From assembly GCA_031291305.1 (NCBI GenBank), contig JARLJH010000012.1, positions 62,001 to 126,000 of the forward strand: a stretch of DNA of 64,000 bases, read 5' to 3'. The notes beneath the pieces are model-generated. The model did no database searches, had not been told where the DNA came from, and was given only the letters and a program-made list of their open reading frames with translations. Source of the stretch: Rhodoferax sp. GTDB taxonomy: Bacteria; Pseudomonadota; Gammaproteobacteria; Burkholderiales; Burkholderiaceae_C. Every line of letters starts with the position of its first letter. The stretch's first letter is position 1. Below are positions 1 through 9,657 of the stretch, piece by piece. A program made the translations under genes and the position numbers.

Positions 1-723
1 AAGTTCATGCTCACCGAGGAAGCGCACCACATGTTTGTCGGTGAGTCCGGCATCTCGCGCATCATCCAGCGCACCTGTCAGGCCATGAACGACCTCAAGA
101 CCGACGATGTGACCAAACTGCGTGCGGCAGGTGTGATCGACCTGCCCACGCTGCAGCGCTACCTGAACTTCCACTTCAGCGTGACCATCGACCTGTTTGG
201 TGCCGACGAGTCCAGCAACGCCGCCACCTTCTACAACACCGGCCTCAAAGGCCGCTTTGAAGAAGGCAAGCGCATGGACGACCACCAGCTCAAGGGCGGC
301 ACCTACAAAGTGCTCAATGCCGTGGGTGGCCAGTTGGTGGAGAAAGAAGTGCCGATGCTCAATGCGCTGAACGAAGTGCTGCGCGACGACTACATCAAGG
401 ACTCCATCGGTGGTGTGGAACGCTGGAACAAGGTCATTGAAAAAGCGGGCATTCCGTTCAAATTGAAAGCACCACACAAGGCATTCCATCGCAACATTGG
501 TGCACTGTCGCAGGTCAAGGTGTCGCCAGATGGTCGCGTGCTCAGCGAAGCCGAGTGGAAGGCCAATGTAGACAACTGGTTGCCCAGCGAGGCGGACCGC
601 GCCTTCGTGGGCAGCCTGATGGGCCGTGTGGTGGAAACCGGCAAGTTCGCCAACTGGATTGCGCCGCCCATGTTGGGCATCAATCGCCAGTCGACGGACT
701 TCGAGTATGTGCGGTTTAACTGA
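1..723 (+). CDS. boxB: Benzoyl-CoA 2,3-epoxidase oxygenase subunit BoxB (C-terminal part)
   Basis: The reading frame is open from base 1 (Lys-Phe-Met-Leu-Thr...), so the 5' end lies outside the window; about 240 C-terminal residues are present. BoxB is the di-iron subunit that epoxidises benzoyl-CoA in the aerobic CoA-dependent benzoate pathway, using electrons from BoxA. Visible here is the di-iron motif LTEEAHHMFVGE near the start and the family C-terminus ending DFEYVRFN. It is closely similar in layout to the full-length paralogue at 9947-11443 on the other strand (shared strings include EEAHH, GVIDLPTLQ, RWNKVIEK and PHKAF). boxA follows on the same strand after a 356-bp gap filled by a large inverted repeat, so the two subunits probably share a transcript. 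Confidence 0.93.
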   Translation, partial: KFMLTEEAHHMFVGESGISRIIQRTCQAMNDLKTDDVTKLRAAGVIDLPTLQRYLNFHFSVTIDLFGADESSNAATFYNTGLKGRFEEGKRMDDHQLKGGTYKVLNAVGGQLVEKEVPMLNALNEVLRDDYIKDSIGGVERWNKVIEKAGIPFKLKAPHKAFHRNIGALSQVKVSPDGRVLSEAEWKANVDNWLPSEADRAFVGSLMGRVVETGKFANWIAPPMLGINRQSTDFEYVRFN

Positions 724-760
724 GCTTGTTTTTGCTGGCTGTTTGTGCTGAACCCGCAGC

Positions 761-992
761 GGGCCAGGGGTGCGTACCTCCGCTCATGTCCCCCGCCCTG
801 AGGCTTACACCTCAGGGCTCCTCCTTGACTTCGCTGCGGTACACGCCCCTGACCCGCTGCTAAACGGTATGGTTTGCTGGCAAGCCAAAACGCTTGCAGA
901 TCAGGTGGCTGGGGTGTACTGCGCAGTGAGGTCAAGGAGGAGGCCGAAGGCCGGGGGACACGAACGGAGCAGTGCACCCCGGCCGCCTGATC
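761..992. repeat. Large imperfect inverted repeat between boxB and boxA
   Basis: The left arm (about 761-854) and right arm (about 899-992) are reverse complements over roughly 90 bp, with scattered mismatches. Matching blocks include TCAAGGAGGAG against CTCCTCCTTGA and GGGGGACA against TGTCCCCC. The spacer is about 45 bp. No gene is supported here; open frames on both strands are by-products. It looks like one of the dispersed extragenic repeats of Comamonadaceae. On a boxB-boxA transcript it would form a very long stem. Confidence 0.8.
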
Positions 993-1079
993 CATAGTGA
1001 ACGCAGCGAACAAAGTAACGTGCACCAACAGAGCAACGCAAAACACGCAGGCTACCCAAGAAAAGAGAGAGACAACACC

Positions 1080-2345
1080 ATGACAGAAGCCGTCATCAAA
1101 CAGCACCTGATCGACCCCGAAATCTGCATCCGCTGCAACACCTGCGAGGCGATCTGCCCGGTGGCGGCTATCACGCACGACAGCCGCAACTACGTGGTCG
1201 ATGTCGACAAGTGCAACCTATGTATGGCCTGTATCTCGCCCTGCCCCACCGGCTCCATCGACAACTGGCGCAACATGCCACGTGCCAAGGCTTACAGCGT
1301 GGCAGAGCAACTGACCTGGGACGAGCTGCCCGCAGAATTGACACCCGAACAACTGGCTGAGTTGGGCGTAGCGGCTGATGCGCAACCGGTGGAAGCACCG
1401 ATGACGCAGGCCTCGTCTGCGGGCACAGAAGACAGCTTCAACAGCGCCCAGTACGGCTCCACCTTGCCACCGTGGTCAGCCGCCCACGCCTACACCAACC
1501 TCTACGGCCCCAAGGCCGCCGAGAAAACCATCACCGCCACGGTAGCCGGCAATGTGCGTGTCACCGCCGTGGGCCATGAGTACGACACACATCACATCGT
1601 GCTGGACTTTGGCAGCCTGCCGTTCCCGGTGCTCGAAGGCCAGTCGATTGGCATCATCCCGCCCGGTGTGGATGCCAGTGGCCGTGCCCACTTTGCACGC
1701 CAGTATTCGATTGCCAGCCCGCGCAACGGCGAGCGCCCCGGCTACAACAACCTGTCGCTGACCATCAAACGGGTGCTGGAAGATCATCAAGGTAACCCCG
1801 TGCGCGGTGTCGGCTCCAACTACATGTGTGACCTGAAGGTGGGCGACAAGGTGCAGGTGATTGGCCCCTTTGGTGCCAGCTTTTTGATGCCCAACCACCC
1901 ACGCTCCAACATCGTGATGATCTGCACCGGCACCGGCAGCGCCCCGATGCGGGCCATGACCGAATGGCGGCGGCGCTTGCGCCAGTCTGGCAAGTTTGAA
2001 GGTGGCAAGCTGATGCTGTTCTTTGGCGCGCGCACCAAGGAAGAGTTGCCTTACTTTGGCCCGCTGCAAAACCTGCCCAAGGATTTCATCGATATCAACT
2101 TTGCCTTCTCGCGCACACCGGGCCAGCCCAAACGCTATGTGCAGGATGTGATGCGCGAACGCGCCGCCGATCTGGCAGCCTTGCTGGCAGACCCCAACAC
2201 CTACTTCTATGTCTGCGGCCTCAAGAGCATGGAAGAAGGCGTGGTGCTGGCGCTGCGCGACGTGGCACAACAAGCCGGCTTGTCCTGGGAGACCGTAGGC
2301 GCTTCTTTGAAGGCCGAAGGCCGTTTGCATCTGGAGACTTACTGA
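1080..2345 (+). CDS. boxA: Benzoyl-CoA epoxidase reductase subunit BoxA
   Basis: This 421-residue protein is the NADPH-dependent reductase that feeds electrons to BoxB. The N-terminus carries two 4Fe-4S clusters: [16 protein letters not shown] (about residues 18-33) and [16 protein letters not shown] (about 45-60). A linker is followed by a ferredoxin-NADP reductase module from about residue 140, with the FAD-binding stretch [12 protein letters not shown], the nucleotide-binding stretch [14 protein letters not shown], and a C-terminus ending in Tyr. The ATG at 1080 is chosen because the ferredoxin motif follows at normal distance; the upstream open frame is repeat sequence. The stop overlaps the next start (TGATG), indicating translational coupling. 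Confidence 0.95.
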   Translation: MTEAVIKQHLIDPEICIRCNTCEAICPVAAITHDSRNYVVDVDKCNLCMACISPCPTGSIDNWRNMPRAKAYSVAEQLTWDELPAELTPEQLAELGVAADAQPVEAPMTQASSAGTEDSFNSAQYGSTLPPWSAAHAYTNLYGPKAAEKTITATVAGNVRVTAVGHEYDTHHIVLDFGSLPFPVLEGQSIGIIPPGVDASGRAHFARQYSIASPRNGERPGYNNLSLTIKRVLEDHQGNPVRGVGSNYMCDLKVGDKVQVIGPFGASFLMPNHPRSNIVMICTGTGSAPMRAMTEWRRRLRQSGKFEGGKLMLFFGARTKEELPYFGPLQNLPKDFIDINFAFSRTPGQPKRYVQDVMRERAADLAALLADPNTYFYVCGLKSMEEGVVLALRDVAQQAGLSWETVGASLKAEGRLHLETY

Positions 2346-3238
2346 TGACGAACTTGTCCGCCCCCCAAAACGACCTTGGGTCGTCTCCCCCCCAAGGGGG
2401 CGCTGCCAGTGGCCCGGCAGAGCCGGTTCCACGGCAGTGCGCGCCTGTTTACAGCACGCTCACACTCCACCTGCGCGCACCCGGCGTGGCCCAGGTCACG
2501 ATGGCCCGCCCGGCGGTGTTCAACGCCTTTGACGAGACCATGATTGCCGAGCTGGACGCGGTGTTCACCGAGCTGGCAGACGATGCCGATGTGCGTGTGG
2601 TGGTGCTGGCCGGTGACGGCAAACACTTCAGCGCTGGTGCTGACTTGCAGTGGATGAAGCGTGCCAGCACCGCCTCTGTGGAATGGAATCTGGACGACGC
2701 CCGCCGCTTTGCCAGCATGCTGGCACGCATTGAAAACTGCCCCAAACCGACCGTGGCCCGCGTCCAGGGTGCGGCGCTGGGCGGCGGCGTGGGCTTGGCC
2801 TGTGCCTGCGACATCGCCATCGCCACCGACAACGCATCGTTTGCAGTGAGCGAAGCCAAATTTGGCATCCTGCCCGCCGTGATTGGCCCTTACCTTGTCA
2901 ACGCGGTCGGCAAACGCCAGGCCAAGCGGCTGGCGCTGACCACCACCCGCATCCACGCGACCGAAGCCCTGGCCATCGGCCTGGTGCAGCAGGTGGTGGC
3001 GGCTGACGCGCTGGACGCAGCCGTCGATGCCACGGTGAAAGAACTGTTGGCCGGTGGCCCGCTGGCCCTGGCCGAGATCAAGCAGCTCTACGCCCAGCTG
3101 GAAGTCGGCCCCATCAGCGCCGAGGTGCAGGAGCTGACGGCGCAGACCATCAGCCGCGTGCGCGGCACCGACGAGGCCCGCGAAGGCTTTGCCGCTTTTC
3201 TGGACAAGCGTCCCGCCAACTGGATTCCACAAGCATGA
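2345..3238 (+). CDS. Enoyl-CoA hydratase/isomerase (crotonase family)
   Basis: This is a 297-residue crotonase-fold protein with the CoA-binding stretch HFSAGADLQWMKR and the oxyanion-hole region GAALGGGVGLACACD, followed by SEAKFGILPA. It probably hydrates or isomerises the unsaturated C6 dicarboxylyl-CoA produced by the box pathway, upstream of the adjacent dehydrogenase and thiolase. The homologous part starts only near residue 35 (YSTLTLHLRAPG). The first ~30 residues are encoded by a CCCCCCCAAGGGGG-type dispersed repeat. No better in-frame start was found, and the ATG overlaps the boxA stop, so the extension may really be translated. It ends with a 4-bp overlap (ATGA) with the next gene. 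Exact substrate is inferred from context. Confidence 0.88.
   Translation: MTNLSAPQNDLGSSPPQGGAASGPAEPVPRQCAPVYSTLTLHLRAPGVAQVTMARPAVFNAFDETMIAELDAVFTELADDADVRVVVLAGDGKHFSAGADLQWMKRASTASVEWNLDDARRFASMLARIENCPKPTVARVQGAALGGGVGLACACDIAIATDNASFAVSEAKFGILPAVIGPYLVNAVGKRQAKRLALTTTRIHATEALAIGLVQQVVAADALDAAVDATVKELLAGGPLALAEIKQLYAQLEVGPISAEVQELTAQTISRVRGTDEAREGFAAFLDKRPANWIPQA
2358..2435 (+). repeat. CCCCCAAGGGGG-type dispersed repeat inside a coding start
   Basis: The stretch contains CGACCTTGGGTCG, a CCCCCAAGGGGG palindrome and GTGGCCCGGCAGAGCCGG. A related element lies in reverse orientation at 30749-30793 (CCCCCTTGGGGGG beside GCCGGGCCAC). It falls within the first ~30 codons of the crotonase gene and looks like an extragenic element that landed between boxA and that gene. 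Confidence 0.65.
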
Positions 3239-4740
3239 GCAAGACATTGAAAGACGCACCCGTCCTGGTAGTCGGCGCAGGCATCATGGGCGCAGGCATT
3301 GCGCAGGTGGCGGCGCAGGCGGGCCACAGTGTGCAGCTGTTTGACACCCGCGACGGCGCTGCCGAGCAGGCCAAAAACAAGCTGGCCCAGACGCTGCAAG
3401 GTCTGACGGCCAAGGGCAAGCTCAGCGCGGAGGCCGTGGCGCAAACCCTGTCACGCATCACCACCATCACCGCGCTGGAAGAAGCCGCAGGCGTGGGCCT
3501 GGTGGTGGAAGCCATCGTCGAAAAGCTGGATGCCAAACGTGGCCTGTTCCAACAACTGGAGGCCGTCGTAGCGGCAGACTGCGTGCTGGCTACCAACACC
3601 TCGTCGATCTCGGTCACGGCCATTGCCAACGGCTTGCAGTACCCTGCGCGGCTGGTGGGCATGCACTTTTTCAACCCCGTACCGCTGATGAAATTGGTAG
3701 AAGTGGTGTCGGGCTTGCAGACGGACGCGGCAGTGGCCGCGGCCATTTTTGAGTTGTCCAAAGACTGGGGCAAGGTGCCGGTGCACGCCCGCTCTACGCC
3801 GGGCTTCATCGTCAACCGCATTGCCCGGCCCTACTACGCCGAGACGCTGGCCTTGCTGCAGGAGCAGGCCGCCACGCCCGCCGTGCTGGATGCCTGTCTG
3901 CGCGCCGCAGGTTTCCGCATGGGGCCGTGTGAGCTGATGGATTTGATTGGGCACGACACCAATTTCTCGGTCACGCAGTCGGTGTTTGAGGCCAATTTTT
4001 ACGACAAGCGTTTTGTGCCCTCGCTGGTACAGCGCGAGCTGGTCGATGGTGGCCTGCTGGGCCGCAAATCGGGGCGCGGCTTTTACGACTATGCCAATGG
4101 CGTGACAACGCCTGAACTGGAGAAAGTGGCACCCGTGCAACTGCCCACCACCCAGTTGCTGCGGGTGCATGGTCAAGGGCCGGTTGCAGATCGTTGGGCC
4201 GCAGCGCTGAAGCAGGCCGAACAAGTCTTTTTGCGCGTACCCAACAGCGATTGGGTAGGCCTGGGCGTGGAAGGTGCACAGTTGCGCCTGACCGACGGGC
4301 GCACCGCGACCGAACTCGGCGTGGAAGTGGCCGTTTTTGATTTACCTTTGAACATGACATCGGGTGCAACCCTGGCCTGGGCGCCCTCGCTGCACGCCTC
4401 TGCGTCCTGGGCCAGCGGTGCGCCGCAGTGGCTTGCCGCGCTGGGGTTCAAACCACAGCGCTTGGCAGATGCGCCGGGTCTGGTGGTGGCGCGCACCATC
4501 GCCATGCTGATCAACGAAGCCGCAGATGCCGTGCAGCAAGGCGTTTGCACCCCCGATGGCGCCAATGCGGCCATGAAACTGGGCGTCAATTACCCGGCCG
4601 GTCCGTTTGAATGGTTGGCCGGCTGGAACACCAACGCGGTGGTGCGACTGCTGGACGCGCTGGACCTGCGCTACCGGGGCGAGCGCTACCGTGTGAGCCC
4701 GTGGCTGCGTCAGCGCTCGCATCAGGAGACCAGCGTATGA
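3235..4740 (+). CDS. 3-hydroxyacyl-CoA dehydrogenase (PaaH-like, 3-hydroxyadipyl-CoA dehydrogenase)
   Basis: This 501-residue protein has an N-terminal Rossmann fold [16 protein letters not shown] (about residues 12-27), the catalytic-domain signature [15 protein letters not shown], and the C-terminal 3HCDH domain around DLIGHDTN. A second short 3HCDH_C-like repeat follows ([10 protein letters not shown] near the end), giving the ~500-residue length of the PaaC/PaaH group. It should oxidise 3-hydroxyadipyl-CoA to 3-oxoadipyl-CoA with NAD+, just before the thiolase encoded three genes downstream. It overlaps its neighbours by 4 bp at both ends (ATGA), so it is part of one translationally coupled operon. 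Confidence 0.93.
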   Translation: MSKTLKDAPVLVVGAGIMGAGIAQVAAQAGHSVQLFDTRDGAAEQAKNKLAQTLQGLTAKGKLSAEAVAQTLSRITTITALEEAAGVGLVVEAIVEKLDAKRGLFQQLEAVVAADCVLATNTSSISVTAIANGLQYPARLVGMHFFNPVPLMKLVEVVSGLQTDAAVAAAIFELSKDWGKVPVHARSTPGFIVNRIARPYYAETLALLQEQAATPAVLDACLRAAGFRMGPCELMDLIGHDTNFSVTQSVFEANFYDKRFVPSLVQRELVDGGLLGRKSGRGFYDYANGVTTPELEKVAPVQLPTTQLLRVHGQGPVADRWAAALKQAEQVFLRVPNSDWVGLGVEGAQLRLTDGRTATELGVEVAVFDLPLNMTSGATLAWAPSLHASASWASGAPQWLAALGFKPQRLADAPGLVVARTIAMLINEAADAVQQGVCTPDGANAAMKLGVNYPAGPFEWLAGWNTNAVVRLLDALDLRYRGERYRVSPWLRQRSHQETSV

Positions 4741-5537
4741 AACGCAGCTTGGAGATAGCGACCAATATGCAGGTCGAGATCGGTGACGACGGCGTCGCTG
4801 AACTCATTTTTGGACCCGAGGGCGGCATGCCTATGACCGATGCACTTGGCCACGCCGCGCTTGGCACCGTCTGGCGCCAACTGGAGAGCGAGCCCGGTGT
4901 GCGTTGCATTCTGGTGCGCAGTGTGGGCAAAGGTTTTTGCGCGGGCGGCGCGCCTGAGCTGGTGCAAGACATGCTCAGCAGCGAAAGCACCCGCTTGCGC
5001 GTGATGCGCGAAGGCCGCGCCATTGTGCAAGGCATGATGGATTGCGACCTGCCGATTGTGTCGGCCATCAACGGCGCAGCCGTGGGCGCTGGCGCTGCCG
5101 TGGCCTTGTTGGCTGATGTGTCCATTGCCGGGCACCGGGCCAAGATCATCGACGGCCACACCAAGATCGGCGTGGCCGCCGGAGACCACGCGGCCTTGAT
5201 CTGGCCCTTGCTGTGTGGCATGGCCCGCGCCAAATACCACTTGCTGATGTGCTCCACGATTGACGGCATTGAGGCTGAACGCATCGGCCTGGTGAGTCTG
5301 GCCGTGCCCGACGATCAACTGCTGAGCAAGGCGCGCGACATTGCCCGCACACTGGCTGCGGGCAGCCCCACCGCGCTGGCCTTTACCAAGCGCAGCCTCA
5401 ACCATTGGCTACGTGCTGCCTGGCCAGCGTTTGAACATTCACTGGCGCTTGAAATGCTTGGCTTTGCCAGTGCCGATGCCCGCGAAGGTCTGGCCGCCAT
5501 GACCGAGAAACGCCCCGCTCAATTTGGTGTCGCATGA
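4737..5537 (+). CDS. Enoyl-CoA hydratase-related protein (second crotonase)
   Basis: This 266-residue crotonase family member shows [14 protein letters not shown] (CoA/oxyanion region, about residues 58-71) and [20 protein letters not shown], and a typical C-terminus with [14 protein letters not shown]. It differs clearly from the crotonase at 2345-3238. The pathway could use one protein as double-bond isomerase and the other as hydratase; which does which cannot be read from sequence. The start at 4737 overlaps the dehydrogenase stop by 4 bp, and its own end overlaps the MaoC gene by 4 bp. Confidence 0.88.
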   Translation: MKRSLEIATNMQVEIGDDGVAELIFGPEGGMPMTDALGHAALGTVWRQLESEPGVRCILVRSVGKGFCAGGAPELVQDMLSSESTRLRVMREGRAIVQGMMDCDLPIVSAINGAAVGAGAAVALLADVSIAGHRAKIIDGHTKIGVAAGDHAALIWPLLCGMARAKYHLLMCSTIDGIEAERIGLVSLAVPDDQLLSKARDIARTLAAGSPTALAFTKRSLNHWLRAAWPAFEHSLALEMLGFASADAREGLAAMTEKRPAQFGVA

Positions 5538-5983
5538 AATTTGCTGACTTTCAAACAGGCCAGATCATTGAGGCTGGCCCCTATGCACTGACCGAGGCCG
5601 AGGTGCTGCAGTTTGCCCGCGCCTACGATCCGCAGTGGTTTCATACCGACCCCGTGGCCGCAGAACATGGCCGCTTTGGTGGCCTGATCGCCAGTGGCTG
5701 GCACACCTGCGGCATCGCCATGCGGCTGGTGGCGGACGCGGCCTTGCAGGGCTCTGAGTCGTTTGCCTCGCCCGGCTTGGCCTATGTGAAATGGCCACAC
5801 CCGGTGCGCCCTGGTGATCAGCTATCGGTGCGCGCCACGGTGATTGAGGTACGCCGCTCACGTGGCCAAGGGCACATAGGCATCCTGCGCTGGCGTTGGC
5901 AGCTTTTCAACGCCGCGGGCACCGAGGTGCTTGACCTGGAAGCCACCAGCCTGTTTGACCTTTCCAAAACACCAACACCATGA
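5534..5983 (+). CDS. MaoC-like (R)-hydratase / dehydratase
   Basis: This is a 149-residue single hot-dog protein. The MaoC hydratase signature AYDPQWFHTDPVAAEHGRFG (catalytic Asp and His) is followed by GLIASGWHTCGIAMRL and the YVKWPHPVRPGD stretch, all typical of MaoC dehydratases. It probably hydrates an enoyl-CoA intermediate in the same pathway or broadens substrate range. It overlaps the crotonase upstream and the thiolase downstream by 4 bp each, so the set is expressed together. Confidence 0.9.
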   Translation: MKFADFQTGQIIEAGPYALTEAEVLQFARAYDPQWFHTDPVAAEHGRFGGLIASGWHTCGIAMRLVADAALQGSESFASPGLAYVKWPHPVRPGDQLSVRATVIEVRRSRGQGHIGILRWRWQLFNAAGTEVLDLEATSLFDLSKTPTP

Positions 5984-7182
5984 CCCACGCTTTTATTTGT
6001 GACGCCATCCGCACCCCCTTTGGCCGCTACGGCGGCGCACTCTCTGGCGTGCGTACTGACGATCTGGCTGCCATCCCGATACGCGCATTGATGGCACGCA
6101 ACCCGCAGGTGGATTGGACCGCCCTGACCGACGTGCTGCTGGGCTGCGCCAACCAGGCCGGTGAAGACAACCGCAACGTGGCGCGCATGGCCGCGCTCTT
6201 GGCCGGGCTGCCGCCAGAAGTGCCGGGCTCCACCATCAACCGCCTCTGCGGCTCCAGCCTGGACGCGGTCGGCACGGCGGCACGCGCCATCAAAAGTGGC
6301 GAGGCACAACTGATGATCGCCGGTGGCGTGGAGAGCATGAGCCGCGCCCCGTTTGTCATGCCCAAGATGGATGCCGCCTTCAGCCGCAACAACGCCGTCT
6401 ATGACACCACGATTGGCTGGCGCTTTGTCAACCAACTCATGAAAGCCCAGTACGGCGTGGACTCCATGCCCGAGACGGCAGAAAACGTGGCCACCGATTT
6501 CAAGATCGAGCGCGAGGCGCAAGACTTGATGGCCTTGCGCTCCCAGCAGAACGCGCTGCGTGCCCAGCAGAGCGGCTACTTTGACGCCGAAATCACCCCG
6601 GTAGCCATCCCGCAGAAAAAAGGCGACCCGTTACTGGTGACGCAAGACGAACACCCCCGCGCCACCACGCTGGAGTCCCTGGCCAAACTCAAAGGTGTGG
6701 TGCGCCCGGACGGCACGGTCACCGCCGGCAATGCCTCGGGCGTGAACGATGGCGCTTGCGCCCTGCTGCTGGCCAACGAGTCCGCCGCCGCACGCCATGG
6801 CCTGACACCCCGTGCCCGAATCGTTGGCATGGCCGCCGCTGGCGTGGCACCACGCATCATGGGTTTTGGCCCGGCCCCAGCCACGCGCAAAGTGCTGGAA
6901 CTCACCGGCTTGAGCCTGGCGCAGATGGACGTGATCGAACTCAACGAAGCCTTCGCCGCCCAAGGCCTGGCCGTGCTGCGCGACCTGGGCCTGGCCGATG
7001 ACGATGCCCGCGTCAACCCCAACGGTGGCGCCATCGCTTTGGGCCACCCGCTGGGAGCCAGTGGTGCGCGGCTGGTGACGACAGCTATCAACCAGCTGCA
7101 CCGCAGCGGTGGTCGCTATGCGCTGTGCACCATGTGTATTGGGGTGGGGCAAGGAATTGCACTGGTGGTTGAGAGGGTGTGA
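5980..7182 (+). CDS. 3-oxoadipyl-CoA thiolase (PcaF/PaaJ-type acetyl-CoA acyltransferase)
   Basis: This 400-residue thiolase has the acyl-enzyme Cys in NRLCGSSLDAVG (about residue 90), the His motif GGAIALGHPLGASGARL, and the second Cys in CTMCIGVGQG close to the C-terminus. The pattern fits the beta-ketoadipyl-CoA thiolase group, which cleaves 3-oxoadipyl-CoA to succinyl-CoA and acetyl-CoA, the last step of the box, phenylacetate and protocatechuate routes. It is the last gene of the operon. The next 275 bp (7183-7457) contain no gene and no clear terminator that I can see. Confidence 0.94.
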   Translation: MTHAFICDAIRTPFGRYGGALSGVRTDDLAAIPIRALMARNPQVDWTALTDVLLGCANQAGEDNRNVARMAALLAGLPPEVPGSTINRLCGSSLDAVGTAARAIKSGEAQLMIAGGVESMSRAPFVMPKMDAAFSRNNAVYDTTIGWRFVNQLMKAQYGVDSMPETAENVATDFKIEREAQDLMALRSQQNALRAQQSGYFDAEITPVAIPQKKGDPLLVTQDEHPRATTLESLAKLKGVVRPDGTVTAGNASGVNDGACALLLANESAAARHGLTPRARIVGMAAAGVAPRIMGFGPAPATRKVLELTGLSLAQMDVIELNEAFAAQGLAVLRDLGLADDDARVNPNGGAIALGHPLGASGARLVTTAINQLHRSGGRYALCTMCIGVGQGIALVVERV

Positions 7183-7457
7183 GGGGTATGCTGTGGCTTC
7201 AACTGTGCCTGCATATCTTTGTACAGTGCAAAAAGTTCAGGCCACCCAATGATTCAATTTCAATAGCGGCTTGCGGTTGATGGATAGGGGCTAGAAGCAT
7301 GTTTTTCATATAAACCTCATGCCTACTCGGTGCCGCTGCGGGTGGCACTTACTCACAATTTCATCTCACCGCGTATCTGTAAGAGCCTCACTTGTAGTTC
7401 AAGGGTAGAGGTAGGCAAAGCTTGCCGAAGTCCCCTGGAACGCCAAGCTATGCATGG

Positions 7458-8813
7458 CTAGTTCACAATGAACATGCTCAGCTTTTGACAGAAGAATGGA
7501 ATTAGCCTTTCTCGATCCACGTTGTACTGCCAAAGCGACTGCCCGAATCGCTTAATCGAATCGTTCACGTCGATTGCTTGATACTCGGATTCGGTGAGCA
7601 TTGAAAAGCGGATCCAATTCATCAGCCAAAACAACTTGCTCTTGCTTTCCTCCTCTTGATTAAGTTCTCGAAATCCAAGTTGCTCGCAAAGACCCGTGAA
7701 TGATATTCTTCCCAACATGAGACTACCGAATACGTTCGGATTGACTACCTTTACGACGGAGATGAATACGATGATAGGAACGAGTCGGAGATGATTCTCT
7801 CCAGAAGTGCTGTATATGATCGCCAAGTTGGTAAAAACCTTCTCTAACTGCCTCAGCGAAAGATTGAAATGCTGACCAAGAGGAATCAAGCAGTCAACGA
7901 TATTCCGATCATCGCCCCAAGTCGCAATTTCATGTAATTGAAGCAGCTTCTTGATGTACAACTCTATGTCGCTACTGTATCGATCGTTAACCCTCTTTTG
8001 AATAGATGTCTCAACGTTAATGAACTTTTGAAGATAGGTATGGGCATCAATGTTGCTCCCATATACGCTTCGAATAGCTTCCTCAAGTTGCTGCTTATGC
8101 ATCACAAGAAGGAAAACAATATTCTTGACGGAAAAGAGATGCTTTATCTTCTCGAGGATCTCAACCGCAAACGTGGGCTTACATCTATCCAGCTCGTCGA
8201 TAACGATAACAAGCCGACCGCTGCTGTTACCCGCCAAATTTGCTGGCAAATCAGACAGAGATTCTCGAAAGGACCGAATTAGCTCAGTCTATTTCTCGTG
8301 TGCGTTCAAACGCTCCTTGACCAATTCTGCAATTGTTTCCGAAGTATCGGCGGCAACGTCATCACCTATCTCTGACAAGGCATCAATATCGGACTCCTTA
8401 ATAATTCCGAGTGTTGCTGCTTTGATGCCGATCTTCGCTGTCCATGACAGTAGGCGAACCCCGACTTTCTTTGCTTTATCCTTAAAGTTCGAGCTCCTCT
8501 GAGTGTCGGCGGAGTGCTGATCTACGAACGAAGTGATCGCGCTCGCAATTGAGATAAATGCATCTTCCGTGTAGTCATTCTGAAACGCATCGATGTAGAT
8601 GCTCGGAATTCCCTTTTCCTTCAAAAGGCCCTGCCACATCTTTACGAATGTCGTTTTTCCTTCCCCCCACTTTCCATCAAGTGAGATTACCAACTCGTCC
8701 GTGGAGCGAGCGACTAAATTCGATAAGGCTTCCCCAAATTGTTGGCGCTGGAGAACGTCATTCCTGAATCCGTCTGAATCTTCAACCATTAAGGAGGGAG
8801 TGACGAGTTTCAT
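7458..8813 (-). pseudogene. KAP-family P-loop NTPase interrupted by an in-frame amber stop
   Basis: Reading from 8813 downwards, the protein begins MKLVTPSLMVEDSDGF and shows Walker A GKWGEGKTT. It stops at a TAG (8289-8291). The same frame then stays open to 7458 and carries Walker B VIVIDELDRC about 24 residues after the stop, followed by the KAP continuation (FLLVMHKQQLEEAI). Removing that one codon gives about 450 residues, a normal short KAP NTPase. KAP ATPases are membrane-associated or phage-defence-linked NTPases. The neighbourhood is full of mobile debris and base composition is lower in GC than the catabolic genes, so this is probably an acquired, inactivated gene. A sequencing error or stop read-through are alternatives. 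Confidence 0.8.
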
Positions 8814-9099
8814 AGATACCTCGAATGGTTATAACGATCAGCGCTTATCCGCTGCTCAGCCATGCTCAAAAAAATCATGTAGCCTCCCGCGACAAATAAA
8901 CCATGTTGGACTCAACCTCTTGCGTAAACAGGTGGCGATAGCCGATTGCAAGCTTCACCCCATTTGTGGCATCAGATCATAGCGAAGCATCAGCCTCTCC
9001 CCCCTCAGCCAGTCACCACGTGCACACACATGAAATCTTCCGCAAGGATGCCAGACAGCCCCGGATTTTTCAGCCCGCAGCGAGCTTTACCGCAGCAGC

Positions 9100-9225
9100 G
9101 CGCATTTGCGCGGCGCAAGTTCTTAAGGGCCACTCGGATGTTTCTACCACCATAATGGACACCCATGTGCTCAAGGTAACCACGGACGGCATGGCCAGCC
9201 CGCTGGATAAACTCACTAGCTCGGT
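9100..9225 (+). pseudogene. Remnant of a tyrosine recombinase (integron/phage integrase) C-terminus
   Basis: One frame reads LKGHSDVSTTIMDTHVLKV followed by TTDGMASPLDKL. This is the C-terminal catalytic signature of XerC/IntI-like integrases (normally LGHSDVSTTMIYTHVL...SPLD). The nucleophilic Tyr position (IYTH) is Asp here (MDTH), and nothing recognisable of the rest of the protein remains upstream. It is a dead fragment. The surrounding 8814-9366 holds no other gene I can support. Confidence 0.72.
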
Positions 9226-9253
9226 GGCACGACGATTTATTTACAAAAAACAG

Positions 9254-9307
9254 TCTTTAGCCCTTATCCTATTTTCTCTAAAAGCTATAACTTATATAGC
9301 AATCAAA
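9254..9307 (-). repeat. Dispersed GCTATT...ATAGC repeat, copy 1
   Basis: On the minus strand this reads TTTGATTGCTATATAAG, then TTATAGCTTTTAGAG, then GATAAGGGCTAAAG. It aligns with the copies at 24930-24987 (-), 45973-46028, 54662-54720 and 58488-58545 (+). All lie between genes. It is an AT-rich Comamonadaceae-type intergenic element. Confidence 0.65.
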
Positions 9308-9366
9308 GAATTGAAAGCAGCTCACGGCTGACCGAAGAGGCATCGCGTTATGGACTGGCAAGCAAC

Positions 9367-9654
9367 TCACGAATGGACGGGAGAAGCGGAGAGCTTTACA
9401 CCGAGCGCATGAAGAAGCTTGAGCATGGTGTCGTAGCGCGGCTTGGCGCCGGGTGTCAGCGCCTTGTAGAGACTTTCGCGCCCAAGGTCGGCATCTTTGG
9501 CGAGTTGTGCCATGCCACGTGCGCGAGACACCTCTCGCACGGCGATTAAAAATACATCGGGATTGGAATCCTCCAGCGCAGCAGTAATGTATTGCGCGAT
9601 GGTTTCTTCGTCGTTGAGGCAGTCAGCGGCATCGAATGGGGAAAACTTGGCCAT
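9367..9654 (-). CDS. HTH antitoxin of a type II addiction module
   Basis: This 95-residue protein starts MAKFSPFDAADCLNDEETIA and has a helix-turn-helix of the form GMAQLAKDADLGRESLYKAL ending with TMLKLLHALGVKL. That is the usual layout of the 'addiction module antidote' (HigA/DNA-binding prophage protein) family. The gene directly upstream on the same strand is the 3' part of its toxin, which is truncated (see 9658-9891). The antitoxin therefore seems orphaned and may survive only as a DNA-binding protein. Confidence 0.85.
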   Translation of the reverse strand: MAKFSPFDAADCLNDEETIAQYITAALEDSNPDVFLIAVREVSRARGMAQLAKDADLGRESLYKALTPGAKPRYDTMLKLLHALGVKLSASPVHS

Positions 9655-9657
9655 GAT

